Shown: in pieces, positions 1 through 6,695 of the stretch | Layout of the letters: every line of letters starts with the position of its first letter | How positions within the stretch are numbered: the first letter of the stretch is position 1 | DNA from: CAYOBW01 sp964402115 | GTDB lineage: Bacteria > Verrucomicrobiota > Kiritimatiellia > UBA8416 > CAYOBW01 | Reading direction: 5' to 3' | NCBI GenBank assembly: GCA_964402115.1 | Contig: CAYOBW010000177.1 | Span: 1 to 14,775, forward strand | Length of the DNA: 14,775 nucleotides | Position numbers and translations under genes: made by a program | The notes under the pieces: generated by a model | The model's input: the letters and a program-made list of their open reading frames with translations, nothing else | What the model was told of the DNA's origin: nothing | Databases searched by the model: none

Positions 1-23
1 TAAATGTTATCTGATGTTACACG

Positions 24-1142
24 TCATGGCACCTGCCCGCTGGCGATCACCTCCTCCGCCAGTTGCCGGTAGCCGGCGGCGAGCGGGTGGCTGGCGTCGG
101 CGTACTGCTCGCTCGGCAGCAGGGCCGGCGCGACACAGGTCACATGCATTCCACGCAGGTCGGCTTCGACCGCAGCCTTCACGGCGGCAAACCGGGTGCG
201 GCTCGCGGGCGTGAGCAGGTGCTCGTTGAAGGGGCAGAGCAGGACGATGACACGATTACGGCGTTGGTCGAGAATCCCAATGGCGCGCCGGAAGGATTGC
301 CACTGCAGCGAGGTACGCACGTCCACCCACGGGAAGTCCTGCGGCGCGATGCCCTGGCGGGTCCAGGGCACGGGCGCATGGCGCAGCTTGCTGTCCGAGG
401 GCGGCAGGCGCCGGGTGATGGCGCCAAGCGGGTTGCGGTACGGATGCTCCAGCGTCCATTCGGGAATCGTCGTGCTCCCGAAATAGGCTTGTTGCAGGTG
501 GCAGGTCCACGCGCTGAACGCGCTGCTGCGGTCGATGACCCGGCCAAGGCGGGTGGCGGCATCGGCCTTGTAGCACGGAATGCGGGGAAAGAATTGCGGG
601 ACGAGGCCGGGGTGGTTGAAGTCGAATTCCGCCGTCTCCCGCAGATCGTGCCGGGGCGAGCTCAGCCAGAGGAGGTTGCAGGCCAGCACCACGGTCTTGC
701 CGCGCAGGCCGGACGCGTGGTGCTCCAGCAGGCCGGCCAGGGCGGCCGGGTGGGCGCCGTCAAGGCCGAGATTGGCGTAGCGCGCGCGGCCGGCGCGGGC
801 GTTGAGGGCGTGCGAGAGGGTTTGCGTCGGCGTCACGTACGCCCCCCACACCACCGAATCGCCGACCAGCAACACCTCGCAGCGCGCCGCGGCCTCGCGG
901 GTGAGGCGGTCGTAGAGCCAGTAGTCGTTGCCCAGGGCGTAGGGCATCCGGTAGTCGGGCCCGACCTCGAACGGCTCCAGGCGCGGCCACAGCGCCGGGG
1001 CGCCCACGACGAGCAGGAGGGCCAGGCCGGCGAGCCCGACCCATTGCCGCCCCGACAGCTGCAGGGTGTTCGAGGCATCGTGCGCGCGAATGCCCCGCGT
1101 CGTCCCGGGCCGCTCCTGGCTGAATGTCTGGCGTTCGTGCAT
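24..1142 (-). CDS. SGNH/GDSL hydrolase-like membrane-anchored protein, partner of the MBOAT acyltransferase
   Basis: A 372-residue protein with a basic N-terminal tail, one hydrophobic segment at about residues 35-51 (likely inner-membrane anchor) and an exported domain. SGNH features are visible: LLVGDSVVWG with the presumed nucleophile Ser96, Asn124 in ANLGLDG, and a C-terminal DASHP in which Asp349 and His352 sit in the usual D-x-x-H arrangement. By family knowledge, such proteins beside MBOAT genes (AlgJ/AlgX, PatB and similar) transfer or remove acetyl groups on exported polysaccharide. The ATG at 1142 lies 2 nt after the MBOAT stop codon, so the two are almost certainly co-translated. 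The frame stays open upstream to 1670, but that extension lies within the MBOAT gene and has no domain. The exact substrate cannot be read from the sequence. The family call is moderately firm; the O-acetylation role rests mainly on the neighbour. Confidence 0.76.
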   Translation of the reverse strand: MHERQTFSQERPGTTRGIRAHDASNTLQLSGRQWVGLAGLALLLVVGAPALWPRLEPFEVGPDYRMPYALGNDYWLYDRLTREAAARCEVLLVGDSVVWGAYVTPTQTLSHALNARAGRARYANLGLDGAHPAALAGLLEHHASGLRGKTVVLACNLLWLSSPRHDLRETAEFDFNHPGLVPQFFPRIPCYKADAATRLGRVIDRSSAFSAWTCHLQQAYFGSTTIPEWTLEHPYRNPLGAITRRLPPSDSKLRHAPVPWTRQGIAPQDFPWVDVRTSLQWQSFRRAIGILDQRRNRVIVLLCPFNEHLLTPASRTRFAAVKAAVEADLRGMHVTCVAPALLPSEQYADASHPLAAGYRQLAEEVIASGQVP

Positions 1143-1144
1143 GG

Positions 1145-2599
1145 CTAGAATTGAAAGTAAATGAAGGCCTGCGTGCCCCGCTGGGCGACCAGGCCCAGGT
1201 AGGCCAGCATGGCCGCCGCCAGGCCGAAACGGACCGCCGGGCGCGCCAGCGCCTGCCGCAGGCGCGCCTCGTCCGCGAAGAGCAGCTGATACCCCCAGAC
1301 GGCCACGATCAGCACCCCCATCAGCAGCGGGAACGCCGGGTCCACCCAGTCGGCGGTCGCCATGCCCTTCAGCACGGTCCAGGCGTCGCCCAGGCTCTGC
1401 GCGCGGAAGAAGACCCAGGCCAGCGAGACGAAGGCGAAGACGCCCAGTTGCTTGGCCAGCTTCGGCACGCGGTCGCGGTAGAACCGCGAGTTCTCCAGCT
1501 CGCGCGTGAGCACCCGGCCGAGGGCGTGCAGCAGGCCCCAGATGACAAACGTCCACGCCGCCCCGTGCCACACGCCGGACAGGACCATGGTCAGCAGCAT
1601 GTTGCGGTACGTCAGCCATTTCCCCCGCCGGTTGCCGCCGAGCGGGTAGTAAACGTAGTCCTTGAACCACGTGGAGAGGCTGATATGCCAGCGGCTCCAG
1701 AAGTCGCCCAGCCCCGTCGCGGTGTACGGGTTGTTGAAGTTCAGCATGAGCCGGAAGCCCATCAGCATGGCCAGCCCCCGCGCCATGTCGGTGTAGCCGC
1801 TGAAATCGAAGTAGATCTGCCAGGCGAAGGCCACGGTCGCCAACAGCAGCGCGGGCGCCTCTTGACTGCCCGGCGAAGCGTAGATGCGATCGACGTAGGG
1901 CGCCAAGTAGTCGGCCAAGGCGACCTTCTTGAACAGCCCCACCACGAACAAGGACAGGCCATCACCCACGTCGTGCCATGTGATGCGGGGCGGCTCGCGC
2001 AGTTGCGGCAGCAGATTCGAGGCCCGTTCGATCGGTCCGGCAACCATCTGGGGAAAGAAGGCCACAAACGTGAGGAAGCGGACGAAGCTGCGTTCGACGG
2101 CGATGGCGCCGCGATAGGCGTCGATGGTGTAGCTCATGGACTGGAAGGTGTGGAACGAGATGCCGATGGGCAGCAGCACGTGGGCGAACAGGCTGCTGGC
2201 CGGGACGCCGAGCGCCTGCAGCACGGCGTTGGGGTACGCCACCGGATCGGGCAGCTGAACGGCGGCGCCCAGCCAGGCCAGCAGGGCGTTAAGGTTGTCG
2301 GTGAAGAAGTAGGCGTACTTGAAGAAGCCCAGGAGGCCGAAGTTGCTGACCAGGCTGGCGACCAGCCAGCCCTTGCGGGCGCGCTGGGTGCGGCTGCGCT
2401 CCATCAGCCGCACCAGCCCGTAGTCAATGGCCGAGGTGCCGAACAGGAGCAGCAGGTAGTAGGGGTTCCACCAGCCGTAGAAGAAGTAGGAAGCCAGCAT
2501 CAGCCACAGGTTCATCGCGGCGTTGTGGCGGCGCAGCGGCAGGTAGACCGCGTAGACGACGGCGAAGAAGACAAGGAATATCCAGGTGTGGAAAAGCAT
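1145..2599 (-). CDS. MBOAT family membrane-bound O-acyltransferase (AlgI-like)
   Basis: A 484-residue polytopic membrane protein of the length expected for AlgI/PatA/DltB-type MBOAT enzymes, which pass acetyl groups across the inner membrane to an exported polymer. The N-terminus MLFHTWIFLVFF is typical of the family. Other landmarks are HVLLPIGISFHTFQSMSY (about 140-157), YFDFSGYTDMARG (263-275), SRWHISLSTWFKDYVYYPLG (302-321, His305) and SGVWHGAAWTFVIWG (341-355). His345 in the last is the invariant catalytic histidine of the family. The start at 2599 has no obvious Shine-Dalgarno sequence. It follows the SUMF1-domain gene by 47 nt and precedes the SGNH gene by 2 nt, in the order acyltransferase then SGNH partner seen in alginate-, peptidoglycan- and cellulose-acetylation clusters. 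The polymer acetylated here is unknown; no alginate genes are visible. Confidence 0.94.
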   Translation of the reverse strand: MLFHTWIFLVFFAVVYAVYLPLRRHNAAMNLWLMLASYFFYGWWNPYYLLLLFGTSAIDYGLVRLMERSRTQRARKGWLVASLVSNFGLLGFFKYAYFFTDNLNALLAWLGAAVQLPDPVAYPNAVLQALGVPASSLFAHVLLPIGISFHTFQSMSYTIDAYRGAIAVERSFVRFLTFVAFFPQMVAGPIERASNLLPQLREPPRITWHDVGDGLSLFVVGLFKKVALADYLAPYVDRIYASPGSQEAPALLLATVAFAWQIYFDFSGYTDMARGLAMLMGFRLMLNFNNPYTATGLGDFWSRWHISLSTWFKDYVYYPLGGNRRGKWLTYRNMLLTMVLSGVWHGAAWTFVIWGLLHALGRVLTRELENSRFYRDRVPKLAKQLGVFAFVSLAWVFFRAQSLGDAWTVLKGMATADWVDPAFPLLMGVLIVAVWGYQLLFADEARLRQALARPAVRFGLAAAMLAYLGLVAQRGTQAFIYFQF

Positions 2600-2646
2600 G
2601 GCCGATGGCTACCCGTAGCGCCGGAGCTGCCTTGTCCCGGCACGTT

Positions 2647-3486
2647 TCATTTCCCGTCCGCCTTGTGCGGCGCGTTGCGCACGCAGCGGAACCCGATGGC
2701 GTCGCGATGCAGGCACGCGTCGGAGAAGCCCGGGGTTTCGCCGGCGCGCACGAAGACGCGGAGGGCCTCCGCGCTACCGTTCCAGGCCCCGCCGCGGAGG
2801 CAGTAGCGACCGCCCTCCGCCGACCCGCGGGGGTTCTTCGCCGCCCCCTTCGCGTAGGCGTCCGCCGCGTAGATGTCGTTGCACCACTCCGCCACGTTGC
2901 CGAGCAGGTCGAACAGGCCCCAGGCATTCGGCTGCTTCTGCGCGACCGGGTGGGTCTTGCGCACGGCGTTGGCCGCGAACCAGGCGTGGTCGCCGAGCCG
3001 GCGCGCGTCACCGCCGCACGGGTAGTCCGCGGTGCTGCCGGCGCGGGCGGCGTACTCCCACTCCGCCTCGGTCGGCAGGCGGTAGCCGTTGCGGGTGAAA
3101 TCGCAGGCGCCCGTCTCCTCGTTGTAGCAGGGCTCGAGCCCCTCCGCCCGCGAGCGCGCGTTGCAGAAGGCAGCCGCCTGCGGCCATGTCACCTGCTCCG
3201 CCGGCCGCGTCGCCCCCTCGAAATGCGAAGGGTTGGGGAGCTGCAGCCGGTCGAACTGCGCCTGCGTGACCTCGGTGCGGTCCATCCAGAACGCGTCCAC
3301 GGCAACCACGCGCGCCGGACGGGCATCCGCCTCGCCGCGGGCGCTGCCCATGGTGAAGGACCCCGCCGGCAGCCGCGCCAGCTCCACGCCGCCGGCGGCC
3401 GTGACGATGTTCGTGGCATCCGCGGCCACGGCCACGGCCGCGGCGATCGGGAACAGCGCAAGCGCAGCGACGGCGATAGCACGCAT
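2647..3486 (-). CDS. Secreted FGE-sulfatase (SUMF1) domain protein, probably not a sulfatase activator
   Basis: 279 residues: a signal peptide (about 1-22, hydrophobic and Ala-rich, ending VAVAA-DA) followed by one FGE/SUMF1-type domain. Landmarks in order are LPAGSFTMGS (39-48), DRTEVTQAQFD (69-79), YRLPTEAEWEYAARAG (135-150), LLGNVAEWCND (194-204), RGGAWNGS (231-238) and IGFRCVR (264-270). True formylglycine-generating enzymes carry a paired cysteine site just after the RGGS segment. Here that stretch reads RGGAWNGSAEALRVFVR with no cysteine, so sulfatase maturation activity is unlikely. Members of this fold without the pair serve as ligand-binding or scaffold domains, or act in other chemistry. 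The start ATG overlaps the stop codon of the upstream beta-propeller gene by one base (TGATG), which implies translational coupling and a joint function. Fold assignment is firm; the role is unknown. Confidence 0.9.
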   Translation of the reverse strand: MRAIAVAALALFPIAAAVAVAADATNIVTAAGGVELARLPAGSFTMGSARGEADARPARVVAVDAFWMDRTEVTQAQFDRLQLPNPSHFEGATRPAEQVTWPQAAAFCNARSRAEGLEPCYNEETGACDFTRNGYRLPTEAEWEYAARAGSTADYPCGGDARRLGDHAWFAANAVRKTHPVAQKQPNAWGLFDLLGNVAEWCNDIYAADAYAKGAAKNPRGSAEGGRYCLRGGAWNGSAEALRVFVRAGETPGFSDACLHRDAIGFRCVRNAPHKADGK

Positions 3487-4568
3487 CACGGGCTCCCGGC
3501 CGGGCCGGACTTCTGCCAGTCGGGCTCCTTGTTGGACTGACCATCGAATGTGATCTGCACCCAGCGGTTCGTGGCGCGGGCGTCGGCGACGCAGATGTTC
3601 CAGCCGGGGGCTTCGACGCCGGGGAATTCGGGCAGCAGGCCGTGCAGGTCCTTCTTCTCCCGCTTGGCCCCCAGGCTGAAGGCGATGTAGTGGGCATCGG
3701 GCGACCAGTCGGCGTGATACGTCTCGATGGGTTCCTTGCTGGTGACAACGTCCCAGTGGCGGGTGGCGGCAGGCGGGGAGGCCTGCAGGTCGAGCGTGGC
3801 CACGCCGATCTTGTAATCGCCATGGCCCCAGGCGATGTAGCGATCGTCGGGGCTCACGTCGGGCCGGCAACCGCTTAAGCGCAGGTCGAACACGCCCTCG
3901 CCCCCGGCTTCCAGGGCGATGATGTTGTGCGAGAACCCCATGCCGCCGTGCACGACCGCGATGTACCACTTGCCGTCGGCCGACGCATTGAGCGTGTAGA
4001 GGTGCTTGATGCGCGGGTTCGGATGTTCGCGCGTCGTGCCGCTGGCGAGGTCGTAAACGAAAATGCCGCGCGTGGCGAAATCCACGAGCGAGTACTTCTC
4101 GAACTCGCCCTTGAGGAAGGCGACCTGCTTCCCGTCGGCGGTCCAGCAGGGTTCGCGCGCATTGTCCGCGATCTTGCGCCGCCCGCCGCCGTCGGCGTTC
4201 ATCACGTAGAGGTTCCGCGCCCGGCTCTCGCCCGCACCCTCGTCCGCCTCGAAACAGATCCGCGCGCCGTCGGGCGAAGCCTTCGGGTACACCTCGTCCA
4301 CGTCCGGCGTGTTCGTGAGGTTCGCCGGGCGGGAACCGTCGGCGTCCAGGCGATAGAGCTCCCAGTTCCCCTCGCGCTTGGTCTCGACGAGGATACGGTG
4401 CGGATAGCCCTTCAACTCCGCCAGCAGGTCGGGCGATGCGCCGTCCGGTTGCGGTTGCTGCGCGGGGGCGGCGCCCGGCGCGCCCGCGGCGAGAAGCAGG
4501 CTGACGAGGAGGCGGCGGGCCACGGCGCACGCGCATTCGACCGGCACCATTCGCAATCGGACGCTCAT
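3486..4568 (-). CDS. Secreted TolB-like beta-propeller (PD40/WD40-like) protein
   Basis: 360 residues with a basic, cysteine-containing N-terminus and a hydrophobic export segment (about 18-36, ending GAAPAQQ). The mature part has recurrent TolB/PD40-type blade motifs: ASPDGARICFEAD (97-109), TADGKQVAFLKG (143-154), SADGKWYIAVVH (196-207), SPDDRYIAWGHGDYKIG (239-255) and SPDAHYIAFSLG (289-300). Loops of the type NLYVMNADGGGRR are also typical of the fold. Such propellers bind proteins or peptidoglycan/glycan partners in the periplasm; no enzymatic residues are evident. Two starts are possible, ATG 4568 and ATG 4550 (MVPVECACAVARR). Neither has a convincing ribosome-binding site, and both leave a signal peptide. 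It is the first gene of a four-gene minus-strand run and is coupled to the SUMF1-domain gene. Fold confidence is high; the function is not defined by the sequence. Confidence 0.85.
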   Translation of the reverse strand: MSVRLRMVPVECACAVARRLLVSLLLAAGAPGAAPAQQPQPDGASPDLLAELKGYPHRILVETKREGNWELYRLDADGSRPANLTNTPDVDEVYPKASPDGARICFEADEGAGESRARNLYVMNADGGGRRKIADNAREPCWTADGKQVAFLKGEFEKYSLVDFATRGIFVYDLASGTTREHPNPRIKHLYTLNASADGKWYIAVVHGGMGFSHNIIALEAGGEGVFDLRLSGCRPDVSPDDRYIAWGHGDYKIGVATLDLQASPPAATRHWDVVTSKEPIETYHADWSPDAHYIAFSLGAKREKKDLHGLLPEFPGVEAPGWNICVADARATNRWVQITFDGQSNKEPDWQKSGPAGSP

Positions 4569-4794
4569 GCCGGGAGTATGCCAAACGGCAGGCGAAATGC
4601 CACCGCAAACGCGACGCCCCCGTTCTGCGGGAGTACTCGTCTACATACTGCCCAGTCTGTTCTTCCCATGCGTCAGCGGCTCGCGAGGACGCTCGCCCCC
4701 CAATTTCGTTTCCAAACCTCCGGCTGTCCCGCACGGCAACGCATCTTATCCGCCCCGGTTTCCTGGGCCTCCGTTCCCACCCGCGCTGCCCGCT

Positions 4795-4804
4795 GGGGGG
4801 GGGG
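4795..4804 (+). repeat. Homopolymer run of ten G
   Basis: Ten consecutive G bases in the intergenic region upstream of the minus-strand four-gene run. Runs of this length can slip during replication and are also prone to length errors in sequencing and assembly. It lies about 230 nt upstream of the propeller start, too far to be a classic spacer-length switch unless a promoter lies next to it. I see no good promoter around it. Confidence 0.9.
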
Positions 4805-5077
4805 CGCCGAGGCCGTCGCCCCTCCAGGGAGGACATCGTCTGTAGGGCCCGCCGGTCACCGTCCCCCAATTCTGCGATCGCCACTGCAAGTGCAGACCTC
4901 TTCATCGGCATCCCTCCCCGTTCAGTGACTTTTCAAGTCCACCTGATCCACCTATTCTGACGCATCGTTGGCTCGTCCTCGTCGTCGTCCTTCGTACTCG
5001 ATTGCCTGTCGCCGTCCGGAACTGTCGAGGGAGCGCTCAGGGTCTGGTCCCATTCCCACCCCTGTTGCGAATCGCCC

Positions 5078-5106
5078 TTGTCGTACGCATGGCACTCAGG
5101 TATTTT
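5078..5106 (+). promoter_or_regulatory. Possible sigma70-type promoter for a leaderless DUF4160 transcript
   Basis: TTGTCG (5078-5083) and TATTTT (5101-5106) are separated by 17 nt, each matching four of six bases of the -35 and -10 consensus. The predicted transcription start, about 7 nt after the -10 box, falls on the ATG at 5113. That would make the mRNA leaderless, which agrees with the absence of a Shine-Dalgarno sequence before this gene. In GC-rich DNA such AT-containing hexamers stand out, but this is a pattern match only. Confidence 0.32.
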
Positions 5107-5112
5107 CCTGAC

Positions 5113-5352
5113 ATGCCGACCGTGCTGCGGATCAAGGGGTATCGGTTCTTCTTTTTCGTTGCCGATGGGTACGAGCCTCCGCACATCCATGTGGCCAAGG
5201 AAGACCGTGCCGCCAAAGTCTGGCTGGATCCCGTCGAAGTGGCCAGGAATGAGGGGTTTCGGGCGCATGAACTGCGCGAGATCGTGGGAATCGCGAGCGA
5301 GAATCTGGCTGTCCTGAACGAAGCGTGGTTCGGGCGTTTCGGGAGACTGTAA
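5113..5352 (+). CDS. DUF4160 domain protein, possible toxin-antitoxin component
   Basis: 79 residues matching the small DUF4160 family in length and pattern: MPTVLRIKGYRFFFF at the N-terminus, the hallmark EPPHIHV at 21-27, AAKVWLDPVEVARN (33-46), GFRAHELREI (48-57) and a C-terminal LNEAWFGRF. The start at 5113 is chosen because family members begin MPTVLRI. An in-frame ATG at 5089 would add eight residues and would overlap the candidate promoter. The gene is followed after 2 nt by a DUF2442 gene. This pairing is widespread and has been proposed as a toxin-antitoxin-like module, but I know of no settled biochemical role. Cytoplasmic, with no export signal. Family confidence is high; the function is inferred from pairing only. 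Confidence 0.88.
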   Translation: MPTVLRIKGYRFFFFVADGYEPPHIHVAKEDRAAKVWLDPVEVARNEGFRAHELREIVGIASENLAVLNEAWFGRFGRL

Positions 5353-5354
5353 AC

Positions 5355-5597
5355 ATGAAACTCGAGACTGTGGAATTCGAATCCGGGGATATCCGGGTAA
5401 CTTTCGATACCGGCGAAACTCTGAACGTTCCGCTCGACTTCTTCCCGGAACTGGCGGCTGCAAGCCCCAAGCAGAGGGCTGGCTGGACTCTGATCGGACG
5501 GGGCATCGGGATTCACTGGGAAGCTCTGGACGTGGACATCTCCGTCGAGAACTTTCTCGCGGCGCATAGCCGTGCGCGACGGGTTCACTATGCCTAA
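5355..5597 (+). CDS. DUF2442 domain protein, partner of DUF4160
   Basis: 80 residues with the DUF2442 pattern: a beta-rich N-terminal half (GDIRVTFDTGETLNVPLDFF, residues 11-30), a segment often rich in hydrophobic and basic residues, and the characteristic C-terminal GRGIGIHWEALDVDISVENF (48-67). GGGAG at 5341-5345 lies 9 nt before the ATG as a ribosome-binding site, inside the end of the DUF4160 gene, so the pair is co-transcribed and probably coupled. DUF2442 proteins usually sit immediately downstream of DUF4160 genes and are the presumed antitoxin or DNA-binding half; this is inference from context. The stop codon overlaps the ribosome-binding site of the next gene. Confidence 0.88.
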   Translation: MKLETVEFESGDIRVTFDTGETLNVPLDFFPELAAASPKQRAGWTLIGRGIGIHWEALDVDISVENFLAAHSRARRVHYA

Positions 5598-5600
5598 GGA
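5596..5600 (+). promoter_or_regulatory. Ribosome-binding site that decides the isomerase start
   Basis: AAGGA overlaps the TAA stop of the DUF2442 gene and lies 7 nt before the ATG at 5608. It favours 5608 over the other in-frame starts at 5590 and 5620. It also means ribosomes finishing DUF2442 arrive on the initiation site of the next gene. Confidence 0.7.
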
Positions 5601-5607
5601 TGCCACT

Positions 5608-6582
5608 ATGACCTCCACGATGTCCCGACGACAACTGCTGACGACGGCGGCACAGGCTGGCGCACTTTGCGGACTGGGCCTCGCGCCGGCCCGCGCGGTG
5701 GCGGCGGCCACGCCTGACACGAGCCCGGCGAAGCTGCAGATCGGCATGGCCACGCTGGGATTCACCAGCCACACCAACGCCGCCCTGGCCAGGGAACTGG
5801 CGGCGGCGGGCATCAAGCGGATTCAGCTCTTCCTGGTGCAGAGCGACAGCAGGTTCTGGCGGTACAACGAACGGTCCGACCTCTCCGCCTTCACCCCCGA
5901 CCGGTGCAAGGAGACGGCCGCCGCCTATCGCGATGCCGGCATCGCCATTCACAGCCTGGGCGTGTATGCCAACCTGATCCATCCCGATCCCGCCGAGCGC
6001 AAAGCCAACCTCGCGTATTTCGAGTCCATGCTGAAGGTCGGCGGCCAGATGGGGGTGGACACGTTTATCAGCGAGGCCGGTCATTTCCGCGATCCCAAGC
6101 AGCCCGAACCGCCGGTCGCGCACGCCTTCCAGGACGAGGTCTGGACCTACATGCTGGAAACCGGGCGGGAGCTGGCGGCGCTGGCCGAGAGGCACCAGGC
6201 CAAGGTACTGCTGGAAGGCTTCTACCGCGGCTTTCTGGCCAGCGCCAAGCGCCTGCGGATGTTCCTGGAAGAGATCCATTCGCCGCACCTTCGCGCGCTG
6301 CTCGATCCGGCCAACCTGATCGAGGTGAACGACCTCGAGGAGATGTTCGCCCAGCTAGGACCGTGGATTGACTGCCTGCACGCCAAGGACCGCAAGCACC
6401 ACGTGGAGCGAGGCGTGCCGGCCGGGCAAGGCTCGCTGGACTACGAGAAGCTGGTCACCCTGGCCGCCCGCCACGCCCCGCATGCGCCGCTGATCCTGGA
6501 GTATGTGGGACCCAGGGATTACCAGGCGGCACTGGCCCACTTGCGCGCCGCCCTGCGGAAGGCGGGCGTGGGCGAGGCCTGA
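5608..6582 (+). CDS. Tat-exported sugar phosphate isomerase/epimerase-like TIM-barrel protein
   Basis: 324 residues. The N-terminus MTSTMSRRQLLTTAAQAGAL holds a twin-arginine motif (SRRQLL, 6-11) before a hydrophobic segment ending near ARAVAAA (about 28-34), so the folded protein is probably exported by Tat. The rest is an AP-endonuclease-2/xylose-isomerase-like barrel. Candidate metal ligands sit in the usual order: Glu156 (FISEAGH), Glu203 (VLLEGF), Asp233 (LLDPANL), His258 (CLHAKD) and Glu298 (LILEYV). Members isomerise or epimerise sugars or inositols with a divalent metal. Exported versions are common in Planctomycetes and relatives, often near sulfatases, as here. It follows DUF2442 by 10 nt with an embedded ribosome-binding site, and is convergent with the sulfatase. 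The substrate is unknown. The call of family and Tat signal is firm. Confidence 0.88.
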   Translation: MTSTMSRRQLLTTAAQAGALCGLGLAPARAVAAATPDTSPAKLQIGMATLGFTSHTNAALARELAAAGIKRIQLFLVQSDSRFWRYNERSDLSAFTPDRCKETAAAYRDAGIAIHSLGVYANLIHPDPAERKANLAYFESMLKVGGQMGVDTFISEAGHFRDPKQPEPPVAHAFQDEVWTYMLETGRELAALAERHQAKVLLEGFYRGFLASAKRLRMFLEEIHSPHLRALLDPANLIEVNDLEEMFAQLGPWIDCLHAKDRKHHVERGVPAGQGSLDYEKLVTLAARHAPHAPLILEYVGPRDYQAALAHLRAALRKAGVGEA

Positions 6583-6597
6583 GCGGCCCGCAGCCCC

Positions 6598-6680
6598 GGC
6601 CTCTCCGAGGCCGCGGGCGGATCCGTTGACGACATGGGTCGCGCGTAATGCCACCGCTGGCGCTGGGCCTCGGAGAGGCC
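6598..6680. repeat. Inverted pair of 15-nt palindromic elements between convergent genes
   Basis: GGCCTCTCCGAGGCC at 6598-6612 and its exact reverse complement GGCCTCGGAGAGGCC at 6666-6680 lie in the 113-nt gap between the isomerase and sulfatase stop codons. Each copy is itself a hairpin (6-bp core stem, 7 bp when flanking bases are counted, 3-nt loop). The arrangement resembles REP/BIME elements and would suit a bidirectional terminator or mRNA-end stabiliser, although no U-tract follows either hairpin. Confidence 0.7.
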
Positions 6681-6695
6681 CGCGCTACCCCATCC

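Larger units (their letters stand above)
4569..5112. other. 544-bp intergenic region between divergent operons
   Basis: No supported gene is seen. The stretch separates the minus-strand propeller/SUMF1/MBOAT/SGNH run from the plus-strand DUF4160 pair, so it should hold promoters for both directions. It is pyrimidine-rich on the plus strand and contains a ten-base G run followed by a GC-rich segment (GCGCCGAGGCCGTCGCCCC). That segment looks like dispersed intergenic repeat material, not coding sequence. Reading frames across it on the minus strand give arginine- and proline-rich translations without a domain. A start-like GGGAGGG-ATGCCGATGAAG on the minus strand near 4900 leads into a short hydrophobic run and then junk, so I do not call a gene. 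Confidence 0.6.

Noticed and set aside
1143..1670. Upstream extension of the SGNH gene frame on the minus strand
   Set aside because: It lies wholly within the MBOAT gene in another frame, is Arg/Gly/Ala-rich with no domain, and the ATG at 1142 has perfect operon spacing.
1124..2806. Long plus-strand frame opposite the MBOAT gene
   Set aside because: The translation is His/Gln/Arg-rich and low in hydrophobic residues, typical of the antisense of a GC-rich membrane protein gene.
3487..4911. Long minus-strand extension of the SUMF1-domain frame
   Set aside because: It overlaps the well-supported beta-propeller gene. Its translation is arginine- and proline-rich, and the real protein begins with a signal peptide at 3486.
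4850..4911. Start-like GGGAGGG-ATGCCGATG with a hydrophobic run (KRSALAVAIAE) on the minus strand
   Set aside because: The hydrophobic stretch is too short for a signal peptide and the frame continues into repeat-like sequence without a domain.
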